Assembly: GCA_965115885.1 (NCBI GenBank)
Contig: OZ220479.1
Span: forward strand, 1,550,001 to 1,614,000
DNA: 64,000 nt
Direction of reading: 5' to 3'
Source: BD2-11 sp965115885
Lineage (GTDB): Bacteria; Gemmatimonadota; Gemmatimonadetes; Longimicrobiales; Gaopeijiaceae
Below are positions 52,333 through 61,942 of this stretch, piece by piece. The notes under the pieces were generated by a model, which was not told where the DNA came from, ran no database searches, and saw nothing but the letters and a program-made list of their open reading frames with translations. Numbering within the stretch: position 1 is the stretch's first letter; each line of letters starts with the position of its first letter. Both the position numbers and the translations under genes were made by a program.

Positions 52333-53609
52333 GGGTCGAGGAAGAGCGCCGGACTTGGCGGGCGACGGGCTCGCTGGCCGAGGAACTGCCCTACTGGGGC
52401 TGGCTCGGGGATGGGCGCACCTGTCTGACCCGGGCGGGCGAACTGGTCGCCGTCGGTCGGATCCGGCCCGCGGCGACGGACGGGCGCACGCCCGGACAGA
52501 TCGACCGCGTACTGGGGCTCTGGCAGCGACTTCTCTCGCTGATCCTGGGCGCGACGGGTTCGGGCAAGAGCTTCGCGCTGAACTTTCTGCTCGCCGAGGC
52601 GCTCAAGTACCGTCCCCGCGTCCTGATCCTGGACCTGGGCGACTCCTACCGTTGGTTGACCCGCTTCCTGGGAGGGCACCGCTTGGAGCTCGCGCCCGGG
52701 GCGACGGAGCCTGGGATGCGGCTTCGACCATTCGCGCTCCCCGCCACGCCGCGCACTTTCCGGTTCCTGACCGGATGGGTGCTCCGGCTCATGAGGCTGG
52801 GCGGCCTCGAGCCGGGCGGGGCGGACGCGAACGAGATCCGCGCCCGGATCGAGGACCTCTACGCGCTGAAGCCGGAGTGCCGCACGCTGAGCGCGCTGAC
52901 GGACTCGCTGCCGGCGGCGACGCGGCCGACGCTCGGCCGTTGGAGGGAGGGCGGCGTCTGGGGCGCGTTCTTCGACAACGCTCCGACCGGCGCCGCGGAC
53001 ATCGAGTTCCGCGACTGGCAGGTGGTCGACCTAGCCGGCGCGGCGGAGCACGCGGACCTGTGCGAGGCGGCGTTCTCCTACCTGCTCGAGCGCATGCGTC
53101 TCGAAATCGAGGATCCGGCCGAGACGACGCGGCTCAAGCTGATGGTCGTCGACGAGGCGTGGCCCCACGTGCGCGACCCCGCCGTGCTGAACTGCTTGGC
53201 CGATGCGGTCCGGACGTGGCGGAAGAAGAACGCGGTGCTGATCCTCGCGGCCCGGTCGGCCGCCGACGCGACGAGGACGGCGGGCGCCTCGGCGCTATTC
53301 GAGTCGATTCCGACCAGGCTCTTCCTCGCCAACCCCGAGCTACCGGAGGAGGCAGGAGCGCTCTTCCGCCTGAACGAGGCGGAGCTCGCCCGGATCCGGG
53401 ACCTCGCGCCGAAGCGCGAGCTGTACCTGCGAGACGGCCCTGCTCCGCCTCGAGGTCGACCCGGAGAGCTACTGGCTCTACACACCTCCTCGCTGCTGGA
53501 TGCCGAGAAGCGCGCCCGGGCCGTCGCGCGGTACGGTCTCGCGCGGGGCCTTGCGGTCTTGGCCGGCTGCGCGGCGCCCTCCCGCCTCGACCCCGAAGAC
53601 GCTCCATGA
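52329..53609 (+). pseudogene. VirB4 with large internal deletion
   Basis: It starts at TTG 52329 (TTGA overlap) with EELPYWGWLGDGRTCLT, then jumps at about 52539 from LGLWQRLLS straight to LILGATGSGKSF, losing about 1.15 kb present in 14410-15570. Downstream ATPase motifs are intact (Walker A; LMVVDEAWPHVRD), including the 22 bases missing from the first copy. A further local frame disturbance occurs near 53430-53480. The T4SS operon ends here. Confidence 0.85.
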
Positions 53610-54413
53610 GCCCTTCGACCGTTTTCATCGCGCTACCGCTCCCGGTGGCGGGAGTCCAGGCCTCCGCCGGCTCGGCGTCAGTGAAGCCGAGGTCGCGGAT
53701 TGGCGGCGACGGTTGGCGACCGAGCCGACCGTGACCAACGTGCGCGCTCCCGGCTTCGGCAAGGGTGAAGAACGCACGTGACCACGACTTCAAGCAGTGG
53801 CGGCGGGCGGTGTTCGCAGGTCCCAATAGGGGACGAGCCGCGAGTGAGCGGGGCGCTCGCACCAGCCATGCCATGCGGCGCCCGCACTGCTCCGACTACC
53901 GCTCATTGGGCCTGCACGGCTCCCGTCGATCTCCCCCAGACGAGCCGGTCCCGTCTTGCAAAATTCGTGAAGTTTGTCCATCGTTACGCTTGGATTTCCA
54001 CGAACGGTGAACCGAAGCAACCGACCAGACACGCTGGTGAAACTGAAGCACAAGCGAACGAACGGCGTCCATCGACCGGTAGTCGTCCCCGGGTCACCGG
54101 TAGTCGTCCCCGAGTCCAGTTCCACGGATCCGTCGCAGCGGCGGTCTTGGACCTGCCCGCAGTCCAGCGGGGTCCGTTCTGCACCAGAGGAGGAGTGCCG
54201 TGCATCAGCGATGGGTAGTAAGCGGCCGCGACGCGCGACGCGGTCGTCGACTTCGGTGCCCGATGTTAAGCGTTGTCGTCACCGTCTCGGGCGGAGATTT
54301 GCAGAACTTGCGGGATGGGGGATCATGTGCGCGCTAGACGCTCATCGTGGCTCAAGGGTTTCCTTATACCCTTGCAATCGTATTGAGATGATCTTCGATG
54401 TGAGGAGACGAGA
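53610..54413. other. 800 bases without a recognised gene
   Basis: One frame (53604-53781) reads RLGVSEAEVADWRRRLATEPTV, possibly the end of an unknown gene fragment. A short direct repeat, GGTAGTCGTCCCCG, occurs twice near 54079-54112. The base composition falls towards the AT-richer block that follows. Confidence 0.45.
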
Positions 54414-54788
54414 TTGAACATCCCTATAGCTGTGTTAGCTGACAATGCGAACATCAGTCAAGAAAACAAGTTGAATTTGATGGGTATTTTCACCCACATC
54501 AGGACTAAGCGGTTTCCTGTTATACACCCCCACATGGCATTGGTTTTCGTTCTTGAAGCCGAAGATCAGGAAGAGCGTAGAAATATCATTGTCAATTGCA
54601 TGGACGACGAGGACAATAAGTTGATTGAAGTCGCGGCGGAAGTTGTGGTCAAAGCCAAGCATCGCATAAATCAGATCATCAATATTCAGCAAATGTCTTT
54701 CGAAAAGAAAGGAGATTACCGTTTCAATATATTGATAGACGGGGAACATAAGCGATCTGTTGTGCTGTCGATCGCGGTGACCAACTAG
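54414..54788 (+). CDS. DUF6941-like protein
   Basis: 124 residues. TTG 54414 is the likely start, with GGAG about eight bases before. IAVLADNANISQENKLNLMGIFTHI, FPVIHPHMALVFVLEAE and YRFNILIDGEHKRSVVLSIAV are the pattern I associate with DUF6941 proteins, a small beta-rich family of unknown function found across phyla. The DNA is markedly AT-richer than its surroundings, together with the next two genes, so the three probably arrived together. Confidence 0.7.
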   Translation: MNIPIAVLADNANISQENKLNLMGIFTHIRTKRFPVIHPHMALVFVLEAEDQEERRNIIVNCMDDEDNKLIEVAAEVVVKAKHRINQIINIQQMSFEKKGDYRFNILIDGEHKRSVVLSIAVTN

Positions 54789-54811
54789 CTAGGGCCAGGA
54801 TCTGGAATCCG

Positions 54812-55051
54812 GTGGCTCGCAAACAAAAACAGTTGGAGAAAATTCGCAACAAGGGGGAAGCACATCGAAATGAGATTATCAGTCTCTTGAAGTCATTTGG
54901 ATTTAGAGAGAGGAGGTCGGGAAAACACATTGTATTTATACGCGACAAGGTCATTTTTCCACTCCCAGGCGCACGGAGGATTGGGAAGCACTACATTAAA
55001 GATATAGTAGCGGAAATCGACGAGATCATCGATGGCCAAGGGAGGGTATGA
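54812..55051 (+). CDS. HicA-like toxin
   Basis: 79 residues from GTG 54812. EIISLLKSFGFRERRSGKHIVFIRDK then KHYIKDIVAEIDEII fits the HicA dsRBD-like fold, where the GKH histidine is usually catalytic. It comes before and overlaps the HicB-like gene, the typical order. It would cut mRNA if active. Confidence 0.65.
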   Translation: MARKQKQLEKIRNKGEAHRNEIISLLKSFGFRERRSGKHIVFIRDKVIFPLPGARRIGKHYIKDIVAEIDEIIDGQGRV

Positions 55052-55467
55052 CTTTGATTATAACAGATCCCGCTTACGGATACTACGTCACCGTAAAAAA
55101 GGGCGAATTCTCCGACGGCGTCAAGTACTACACGGCGTTCGCACCTGAGTTGCCCCACTGCCTGTTTCAGGCTGATACCAAAGAAGAGGCCGAAAAGGGC
55201 ATTTTCGATCTCATTGTGCACTTGGTTCCGCTGATGATCGAGGTCGGGAATACCCCTCCCACACCTTTGCTTGCGAAATCCCTCTCGGCCACCCTCCAGC
55301 AGAATCCGCAGCCGAACTGGACCGCTAGCGATCACGATTGTGACATCGAAGTCGCTGTTGATCATCCCAAGGGCAACGTCTTTTTGTTGGGACCTCATGC
55401 GGGGAATCGCGATTCGAGAAATCGCAACATTGGATTGTCGTCGGGGGTTGGACCGGTTGAACAATGA
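55048..55467 (+). CDS. HicB-like antitoxin
   Basis: 139 residues from ATG 55048, overlapping the HicA-like stop by ATGA. YYTAFAPELPHCLFQADTKEEAEKGIFDLIVHLVPLMIE is the HicB partial RNase-H-like fold. The C-terminal part (after about residue 75) shows no clear helix-turn-helix or ribbon-helix-helix. Pairing with 54812 supports the call. Confidence 0.6.
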   Translation: MTLIITDPAYGYYVTVKKGEFSDGVKYYTAFAPELPHCLFQADTKEEAEKGIFDLIVHLVPLMIEVGNTPPTPLLAKSLSATLQQNPQPNWTASDHDCDIEVAVDHPKGNVFLLGPHAGNRDSRNRNIGLSSGVGPVEQ

Positions 55468-55544
55468 CTGTCTGGGGCATGGGCTCTATTACATGCTATG
55501 TCTCTAATATTAGTCGACCGTGACTCAGGCTTTGGGGTCGGCGT

Positions 55545-55655
55545 CAGGGTCGCGGCGGCGTCGCAGCGCCTGAGCATGTGGTAGAACAGATCGCGGGCGG
55601 TCACGATCCTCAGGCGGCCGAGATTCTCGGCGTGGACCGGGCCGACGCCCCTTGA
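55545..55655 (-). pseudogene. Scrap of recG (wedge domain)
   Basis: GVGPVHAENLGRLRIVTARDL followed by FYHMLRRCD resembles the GVGP...LGI-T-RDLLYH-PRR motif of RecG's wedge domain. Only about 37 codons remain, cut by the IS1595 copy beginning at 55660. Short, so tentative. Confidence 0.4.
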
Positions 55656-55659
55656 CGAA

Positions 55660-56664
55660 GGGAATTATACGCCTGTCTTGACGTCGGGTTCATCATCCTC
55701 CACCTTCTCCGGCGTGACGAATCTGCGGGTTGCGATACGCTCCCACACCTTCGGATTGATCGGGCGGAACAGCACCTGGACGATGTCGCTCATCATCGCG
55801 CCCCGGTAGAACGGGTTGGTCGCCTGCACGTCGAACGACTTCTCTCGCTTTTCAGTCATCGGTGCCTCCATGTGGTCGCTCCCGCCGTGCCTGCGAGCGA
55901 CGATGCGATCAACCGTCAGGTTGCGGAACGGGAAGTTCGCCAGAAACTTCGGTCCAAATCCGGCGCACGATACGATGCTATTGCGTATACCGCCAGAGTG
56001 CGCGGGCGGGAGCGATACGCCCGCGCAAGGGGTTTGGAGCAAGGAATCAGACCGCAGCCGCCGATCGACCCGTGTCGGCTACCGGATCCCGGTACATGAG
56101 CCGCCGTCCGATCATCGCCGCCACGACGTGCTGAATCTGTGCGAGCGTGTCCAACTCGCGCACGTTCCGGCGAGCCGCGAACATGTCCACGTAGGCTTGC
56201 AAGCGCTTCTGGCTCAGCCGATGGTGGACGCCCTTGTGCGCGCGCTTCAACACGGCCCGGAACGACTCCACGCCGTTGGTGTGAACGGTCTCGCCTTCGA
56301 GGTATCGGACGTACTCGGCTACGGAGTGCTTCACCGTCTCGTGCTTCCGGGCGGTGCCTCGGTAGGCCGTCGCGTCGTCCGTGTACAGCTTCGCGCCGTC
56401 GCTGGCGTGTTCGTCCACGAAACCGCCGAGCGTCGCCTTGTCGGTGCGCTCGATCACCCGCGCCGCAACCTTGCCCGTTTGCCCGATCCCTCGCAGCAAC
56501 CACGGCCTGCTTTCCCGGCCGGCCCGCGCCCGGTGCTCTCCAGTTCCTTGCGACGAGTGTTGCTCATATTCTTGCGCTTGCCGCCGAAATACGCCTCGTC
56601 CACTTCCACCGGCCCGTCGAACGTCATCCGCACGTCCGCGAACGCGCCCCGGATGCGGTGCAAA
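55660..56664 (-). pseudogene. IS1595 copy 3, truncated
   Basis: It keeps one terminal repeat (GGGAATTATACGCCTG at 55660), the passenger gene (55665-55856, start MEAPMTEKREK) and the last two thirds of the transposase, which has extra bases near 56477 and 56510. At 56664 it is fused to unrelated sequence. The zinc ribbon end and the other inverted repeat are missing. Confidence 0.88.
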
Positions 56665-56833
56665 GGATGATCCGGACCCGGCTTCGGCCGAGGCTTCACT
56701 CGCTTCGAGTCGGCGCCGCGCCGGGGTCACACGAGCGCGAGAGCCGACGCGGCCCAGCGGCTCGACGTCCAGATACCGGCGTCCGTTGCGGAAGCGTAGC
56801 TGGCCGTCCGGCCGACTCTCGACCACGACTTCG
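56665..56833 (-). pseudogene. Possible transposase C-terminal fragment
   Basis: On the minus strand EVVVESRPDGQLRFRNGRRYLDVEPL resembles the C-terminal beta-barrel end of integrase-like transposases, then continues RVGSRARVTPARRR. The similarity is weak and the piece short. It sits between the truncated IS1595 and the IS110 left end. Confidence 0.3.
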
Positions 56834-56873
56834 GCAGCGAGTTTGAAACTGACGCAGCGAGTTTGAAACTGAC
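56834..56873 (+). repeat. 20-bp tandem direct repeat at IS110 left end
   Basis: GCAGCGAGTTTGAAACTGAC occurs twice in a row. The sequence is the left terminus of the element A type; the duplicate may mark the remains of an earlier insertion at the same site. Confidence 0.85.
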
Positions 56874-57095
56874 GCCGGTTCCCCTCGGGCGGCCTGACCC
56901 AGACTTTGGCTGACCCAAGTGTCCTTACCCGCGATTTGTCGGCCGCTCGGGGGGGCCGGATAGAGCGCCGGCCTCGACCGACATCGTGACCTGATAAGAG
57001 CCTGACGCGCTCGCGCGCGTCCCATCGCTGCTTTGTCCAATGTCGGCCGAGGCCGGTTCCATCTCTACATCCCAACATGGGGACAGGAGGCCGGC
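56854..57095 (+). ncRNA. Left noncoding end of element C; candidate bridge RNA
   Basis: Same length and overall sequence as 4508-4749. Hairpin candidates include GCCGG-atagag-CGCCGGC and GACGCGC-TCGC-GCGCGTC (about 57003-57020). AGGAGG precedes the transposase start. RNA production is inferred. Confidence 0.4.
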
Positions 57096-58355
57096 ATGGC
57101 GAGTGCGCAGGTGGGGGGCAACGGGGTCGTCGGTGGGGTGGACACCCACCAAGACCAACACACCGTTGCAGTTGTGAGCGTCGACGGCGCGGAGCTCGGG
57201 ACCGAGTCGTTTCCGACGACCGGCGACGGGTACCGAGCGATGCTCGCGTGGCTTCGATCCCACGGCGAGTTGCTGCGCGTGGGCGTCGAGTGCACGGGGA
57301 CGTACGGCGCAGGCGTGAGCCGCTGCCTCGCGGCGGCTGGCGTGCCGGTGCTCGAGGTGACCGGTCCGGACCGCGTGGCCCGAAGGGCGCAGGGGAAGGA
57401 CGACTCGCTGGACGCGGTCGCGGCGGCGCAAGCGGCTCGCACAGGGTACCGAACGCACGTGGCCAAGGACCGCACGGGCGCCGTCGAGGCGCTGCGCACG
57501 CTCTGCGTAGCGCGCCGGAGTGCGGTGAAGGGGTCCCGAGTGGCCCTGCAACAGCTGCACGGCCTGATCGTCTCGGCGCCCGAGCGACTGCGCGACGAGC
57601 TCCGCGACCTGCCTCGCATGAAGCGCCTGCGCAAGTGCGCGGCGTGGAGGCCGCGAGCGGAGCGCGCACATGAGCCGGAGGTCGCGACGAAGATCGCGCT
57701 CAAGCGCTTGGCTCGCCGGGTCCTGGCCTTCAAGGAGGAGATCGCCGGGCTGGACAAGTGCATTCGGCCGATCGTCGAGGGTGCCGCTCCGGCGTTGCTC
57801 GAGCTCGAGGGCGTGGGAATCACGACGGCTGCGGACCTGTTGGTGGCGGTCGGAGAAAACCCGGATCGGATGCGTTCGGAGGGAAGCTTCGCGATGATGT
57901 GCGGAGTTAGCCCGATCCCTGCGTCAAGCGGAAAGACGCGGCGGCATCGCCTGAATCGGGGCGGGAACCGGAGTGCGAACTCGGCGCTGCATGTGATCGT
58001 GCTGACTCGAATGCGCACCGATCCGAGAACGCAGCGCTACGTCGAGCGGCGCACGGAAGAGGGGCTGTCGAAGCGCGAGGTGATGCGGTGCCTCGAGCGC
58101 TACGTGGCCCGTTGCGTCTACCGGGCGCTGACGAGCGGCGTCGGGGCGGCGAGCGCGACGGCGTCGTCCGATGTGACGATCCCGCCGGTGGCCCACGCTC
58201 GGGCGACGACCGCCGGGACCGCAGGCGAGAGGCGGGATCGGGCGGGTGCGCCGAGGGACTTGGCGACGGGCTTGTCGGATCCGGGCGAAGGGGCCCGACG
58301 CAGCGCTGACGGAGGGGCCGTGGAAGACGGGCCGGCAGCGTGCAGAGCTGCATGA
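57096..58355 (+). CDS. IS110-family transposase (element C)
   Basis: 419 residues, ATG 57096 after AGGAGG. Same DEDD motifs as element A (GGVDTHQDQHTV, RVGVECTGTYG, QGKDDSLDA) and the serine block SSGKTRRHRLNRGGNRSAN. The main differences from element A lie in the last 80 residues. Intact and possibly active. Confidence 0.9.
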   Translation: MASAQVGGNGVVGGVDTHQDQHTVAVVSVDGAELGTESFPTTGDGYRAMLAWLRSHGELLRVGVECTGTYGAGVSRCLAAAGVPVLEVTGPDRVARRAQGKDDSLDAVAAAQAARTGYRTHVAKDRTGAVEALRTLCVARRSAVKGSRVALQQLHGLIVSAPERLRDELRDLPRMKRLRKCAAWRPRAERAHEPEVATKIALKRLARRVLAFKEEIAGLDKCIRPIVEGAAPALLELEGVGITTAADLLVAVGENPDRMRSEGSFAMMCGVSPIPASSGKTRRHRLNRGGNRSANSALHVIVLTRMRTDPRTQRYVERRTEEGLSKREVMRCLERYVARCVYRALTSGVGAASATASSDVTIPPVAHARATTAGTAGERRDRAGAPRDLATGLSDPGEGARRSADGGAVEDGPAACRAA

Positions 58356-59287
58356 GCCTGTCCGAAGACTCCTTTCGGAGCGGGATCGCGCGGTCGAGCT
58401 GCGCCATGATCCGATCCCGGCCCCCAAGGCATCCTCTCGGGCGAGCGAGTGCAGAGGGAACGGGCCGGCGTCGGGCGCTGGACACGGGAGCGTTCCGCCT
58501 GCCGCATCTCCCAGAGGGCACGGGCCCTGGCGCCTCGCGTAGAGAGCGGAGCGACCGAAGCGAGGCGTCAGGGCCCGGGAGCGGCCGATCGGCCGCTCCC
58601 TCTCCGTGTCCCGGGCGCCGTGGGACGCGCTGTCGGGCATGGCGTAGCGAACGGACGCTGGCGGGTACGCACGCGAAGAACCTGGGGGGGCGCGCCAGCG
58701 TTGTCCTATGCGCACAAGAGCCTGTGGAGAGACAGGTTCCGCGATCACAGGGCAAGCACAGAGGCCGGCGATCCGCAGGACTCGCGGGTAGCGTGAAGCG
58801 TCTGCCGATGATCCCCACGGAACTTCGCGAGGCGCGACGCTCGCAACGTCCCCCACCCCCAACCCTCGGAAGGTCCCGAAACGCCGTTAGAAGCGATCCT
58901 GCAGCCTCGAATTTACGGGAAACTGGGGCTCTTCGGTGTATTGTGCGGGTTGGCGGCGCCTTCCAGGAACACGTCCAAGGGAGAAGGCGATGCTGGACGC
59001 GCTACCTCTTTGGAACGTCGCGGGGATGCCCACGCGCCCCATGCGACCGATGACGTCCGCTACCGTGCATCTGGCTTCGGAAGCCCCCGCCGTGCGCCCA
59101 AGCACGTGCACGCGCGTCGCCCTACACGAGTGCCGCTTTGCTGATCGGCAGGTGCCGTCGACCCCCTTCAACGCCGTTCTTCTGGTCATCGATCTTGGGG
59201 GCCGCCCAGCGGCGGAAGGTCGCCTCGAACTCGCAGTGCCCGCTGAGGACAGCGAGGAGGCAAAAATGGGCCCTTGACGCACATAAG
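58356..59287 (+). other. Long noncoding right tail of element C
   Basis: It matches the tail of element A on the opposite strand. It contains the palindrome GAGCGGCCGATCGGCCGCTC (58578-58600 region). No frame is conserved with the other copies. Ends at the right terminus. Confidence 0.6.
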
Positions 59288-60309
59288 AAAGACGCGGCGG
59301 CATCGCCTGAATCGGGGCGGGAACAGGAGTGCGAACTCGGCGCTGCATGTGATCGTGCTGACTCGCATGCGCACAGATCCGAGAACGCAGCGCTACGTCG
59401 AGCGGCGCACGGAAGAGGGGCTGTCGAAGCGCGAGGTGATGCGGTGCCTCGAGCGCTACATGGCCCGTCGCGTGTACCGGGCGCTGACGAACGGCGTTGG
59501 GGCGGCGATCCCGACGGAGTCGTCCGATGCGGCGAGCGCGGCGGTAGCCGAAGCTCGGGAGACGGCCGCCGGGAGCCAGGGCGAGAGGCGGGATCGGGCG
59601 GGTGTGCGGAGGAGCCCGGCTGCGGGCTTGTCGGATCCGGGCGAAGGGGGCCGGCGCAGCGCCGACGGAGCGTCCGTGGAAGACGGGTCGGCAGCGTGCA
59701 GAGTTGCATGAGCCTGTCGGGAGAATCCTCCGGAGCGGGATCGAGGTCGAGCTGCGCCATGATCCGATCCCGGCTCCAAGGATGTCCTCTCGGGCGCGTG
59801 AGCGCAGACGGGATGGGCCGACGTCGGGTGTTGGACGCAGGGGCGTTCCGTCTGCCGCATCTGCCCGGGAGCGGCCGGTCGGCCGCTCCCTCTCCGTGTC
59901 CCGGGCGCCGTGGAGCGCGCTGTCGGACATGGCGCGGCGAACGGACGCTGGCGGGTGCGCGCGCGAAGAGCCTGCGGGTCCCGCGCCAGCGTTGTCCTAT
60001 GCGCACAAGAGCCTGTGGAGCGACAGGTTCCGCAATCACAGGGGCAAGAGCAGAGGCCGGCGATCCGCAGGACTCGCGGGCAACGTGAAGCGTCTGCCGA
60101 TGATCCCGACGGAACGTCGCGAGGTGCGACGCTCGCTACGTCCCCCAACCCTCGGAAAAGGTCCCGAAACGCCGTTAGAAGCGATCCTGCAGCCTCGAAT
60201 TTACGGAAAACTGGGGCTCTTCGGTGTTTTATGTGGGTTGGCGGGGCTTTCCAGGGACACGCCCGCTGAGGACAGCGAGGAGGCAAAAATGGGCCCTTGA
60301 CGTACATAA
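59288..60309 (+). mobile_element. Truncated IS110 element A-type copy
   Basis: It begins inside a transposase gene (codons for KTRRHRLNRGG) directly after the terminus of element C and continues through the tail to CTTGACGTACATAAG, followed by AGCATCG. The tail has the palindrome at about 59872-59893. The C-terminal residues resemble element A more than element C, so it is not a simple tandem duplication of C. Confidence 0.75.
59289..59711 (+). pseudogene. IS110 transposase C-terminal fragment
   Basis: The frame from KTRRHRLNRGGNRSANSALH to CRVA corresponds to the last 140 residues of the element A/C transposase. The nuclease domain is missing, so it is inactive. Confidence 0.85.
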
Positions 60310-60521
60310 GAGCATCGAGGGTCGATGTCTTGCGCGTGCAACCGAGCGCGCTTCCCGCTGTCTTCGCCTTCCGGATCACGCAGGCGCAAGCGAGTCGTCC
60401 TGGAGAAGGCCACCGGCACCGGCTGATGCCTGTGGGCTGGAGTGATACACCGTCCCAATCCCAAGAGAGCGGGACGGTGGCAACGTCTCATTTGAAATCG
60501 CCTTCGGGTCGTCCAACGAAC

Positions 60522-61127
60522 TCAGAATACCCAGTCAGGAGGACAGTCGCAATAATATTGAAAAAGATCGATATACATAAGATCGACTTCGGCCGGGGGT
60601 TTCGCCACCTGTATCGGGAACGCCCAGCTTTTGACGCAGCCGCTAAAGGGAAAATAGCATTCGGGATAGGTCGTCACCGAGTCCGCCCGACTTGGCTCCA
60701 CCGGTTCGCGTCCGACGCGCAGTTCCCAGTCGCCGTTCTTCTGCAACGCCCAGGTGGCGGTGCCTCGGGCGATGACGCGGCTTTCGCGAGTGAGCGTGAC
60801 GACCGCGGAAACGATGCCCACATCGGGGACGTCGAAGCGTTCGCTCCGACCGGACGGAAGCAGATCCGCGGCTCGGAAGCTGCGCTGAACGCCGGGTCCG
60901 ATGGTCTCGACATGTACGTGCAGGCCTGCGAGATTGTCGATGTCCTCCAGCGGGCGGTCTCGGTCGAGCGGCTGGCCCGACCCGCGAGGCCACTCGATGT
61001 GGTGGCCTCGGTTGTCGGCTGTCACGATCATGGTGCTTCCGCTTGGCGGGCCGCCTACGTCCGGAAGACCGCACGAACCGTTGACCAAGACAGCGAGAGA
61101 TGTCAAGGTCGAGAAGATGCATTTCAT
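60522..61127 (-). CDS. Putative lipoprotein 2 (tandem paralogue)
   Basis: 201 residues from ATG 61127, overlapping the upstream stop by ATGA. MKCIFSTLTSLAVLVNGSCG is a lipoprotein signal with Cys19. The body (GGPPSGSTMIVTADNR, GPGVQRSFRAADLLPSGRSERFDVPD, VVTLTRESRVIARGTATWAL) reads as a beta-sandwich-like exported domain shared with lipoprotein 1. It ends early relative to its paralogue: the homologous continuation on 60311-60520 is out of frame and is then cut by the IS110 copy. Family not recognised. Confidence 0.65.
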   Translation of the reverse strand: MKCIFSTLTSLAVLVNGSCGLPDVGGPPSGSTMIVTADNRGHHIEWPRGSGQPLDRDRPLEDIDNLAGLHVHVETIGPGVQRSFRAADLLPSGRSERFDVPDVGIVSAVVTLTRESRVIARGTATWALQKNGDWELRVGREPVEPSRADSVTTYPECYFPFSGCVKSWAFPIQVAKPPAEVDLMYIDLFQYYCDCPPDWVF

Positions 61128-61942
61128 CGTCGCTCCACGGTTGAGGTCCAAGTGTTGCGGATGTCGGCGGGCTTCCAGTTGGAAGGATCCGGAGCCGTCG
61201 AGACTTCCGGCCCGAGCGTCGACGCCTTCGCGTGCAACCAAGCGCGCCTGCCGCTGTCTTCGCCTTCCGGATCATGCAGGCGCAAGCGGGTCGTCTTGGA
61301 CAGGGCCACCGGCACCAACCTGCGGCGGCGATTGGAGTCGTACACCACTCCAGGAGGAGCGGGACAGTGGTAACAATAATGCTGAATCAGGTCGACGAAG
61401 AGGAGATCGACTTCGGCCGGAGGCTTCGGCACCTGTATCTGGAAAGCCCAGCTTTTGACGCAGCCGCTAAAGGAAAAAAAATGGCATTCGGGATAAGTCA
61501 TCGCCGAGTCCACCTGGCTTGGCTCCACCGGTTCGCGTCCGACGCGCAATTCCCATCTGCCGTTTTCCCGCAACGCCCAGTGGGCGATGCCTCGGGCGAT
61601 GACGCGGCTTTCGCGAGTGAGTGTGACAACCGCGGAAATGACGCCCGCGTCGGGGACGTCGAAGCGTTCGCTCCGACCGGACGGAAGCAGATCCGCGGCT
61701 CGGAAGCTGCGCTGAACGCCGGGTCCGACGATTTCGACGTGCAGGCCTGCGAGATTGTCGCTGTCTTCCAGCGGGCGGCCTCGGTTGAACGGCTGGCCTG
61801 ATCCGGGAGGCCACTCGGTGTAGTAGGCTCGGTTGTCGGCCGTCACGATCATGGTGCTTCCGCTTGGCGGGCCGCCTACGTTTGGCAAACTGCACGAACC
61901 GCTGATCAAGACGACGAGAGCTGTCAAGAGCGTGTATTTCAT
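61124..61942 (-). CDS. Putative lipoprotein 1
   Basis: 272 residues from ATG 61942, coupled to the upstream gene by ATGA. Signal with lipobox: MKYTLLTALVVLISGSCSLP. Domain as in lipoprotein 2 with VRDA-like SERFDVPDAGVISAVVTLTRE. The C-terminal extension ends DPSNWKPADIRNTW, a motif also at the end of the upstream protein (EPSNWKLTDIRSTW), so tail sequences have been exchanged or duplicated. Function unknown. Confidence 0.65.
   Translation of the reverse strand: MKYTLLTALVVLISGSCSLPNVGGPPSGSTMIVTADNRAYYTEWPPGSGQPFNRGRPLEDSDNLAGLHVEIVGPGVQRSFRAADLLPSGRSERFDVPDAGVISAVVTLTRESRVIARGIAHWALRENGRWELRVGREPVEPSQVDSAMTYPECHFFSFSGCVKSWAFQIQVPKPPAEVDLLFVDLIQHYCYHCPAPPGVVYDSNRRRRLVPVALSKTTRLRLHDPEGEDSGRRAWLHAKASTLGPEVSTAPDPSNWKPADIRNTWTSTVERR

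Larger units (their letters stand above)
56854..59287 (+). mobile_element. IS110-type element C (element A type), complete
   Basis: It runs from GCAGCGAGTTTG to CTTGACGCACATAAG, about 2.43 kb, with a 242-base left end, an intact transposase gene and a 0.93-kb noncoding tail (58356-59287) like that of element A. It is followed directly by a truncated relative. Confidence 0.8.

Noticed and set aside
54079..54112. Short direct repeats GGTAGTCGTCCCCG as a possible CRISPR
   Set aside because: Only two short units with no spacer pattern.
58578..58602. Palindrome in the IS110 tail as a rho-independent terminator
   Set aside because: There is no T run after it, and it recurs in every tail copy far from gene ends.
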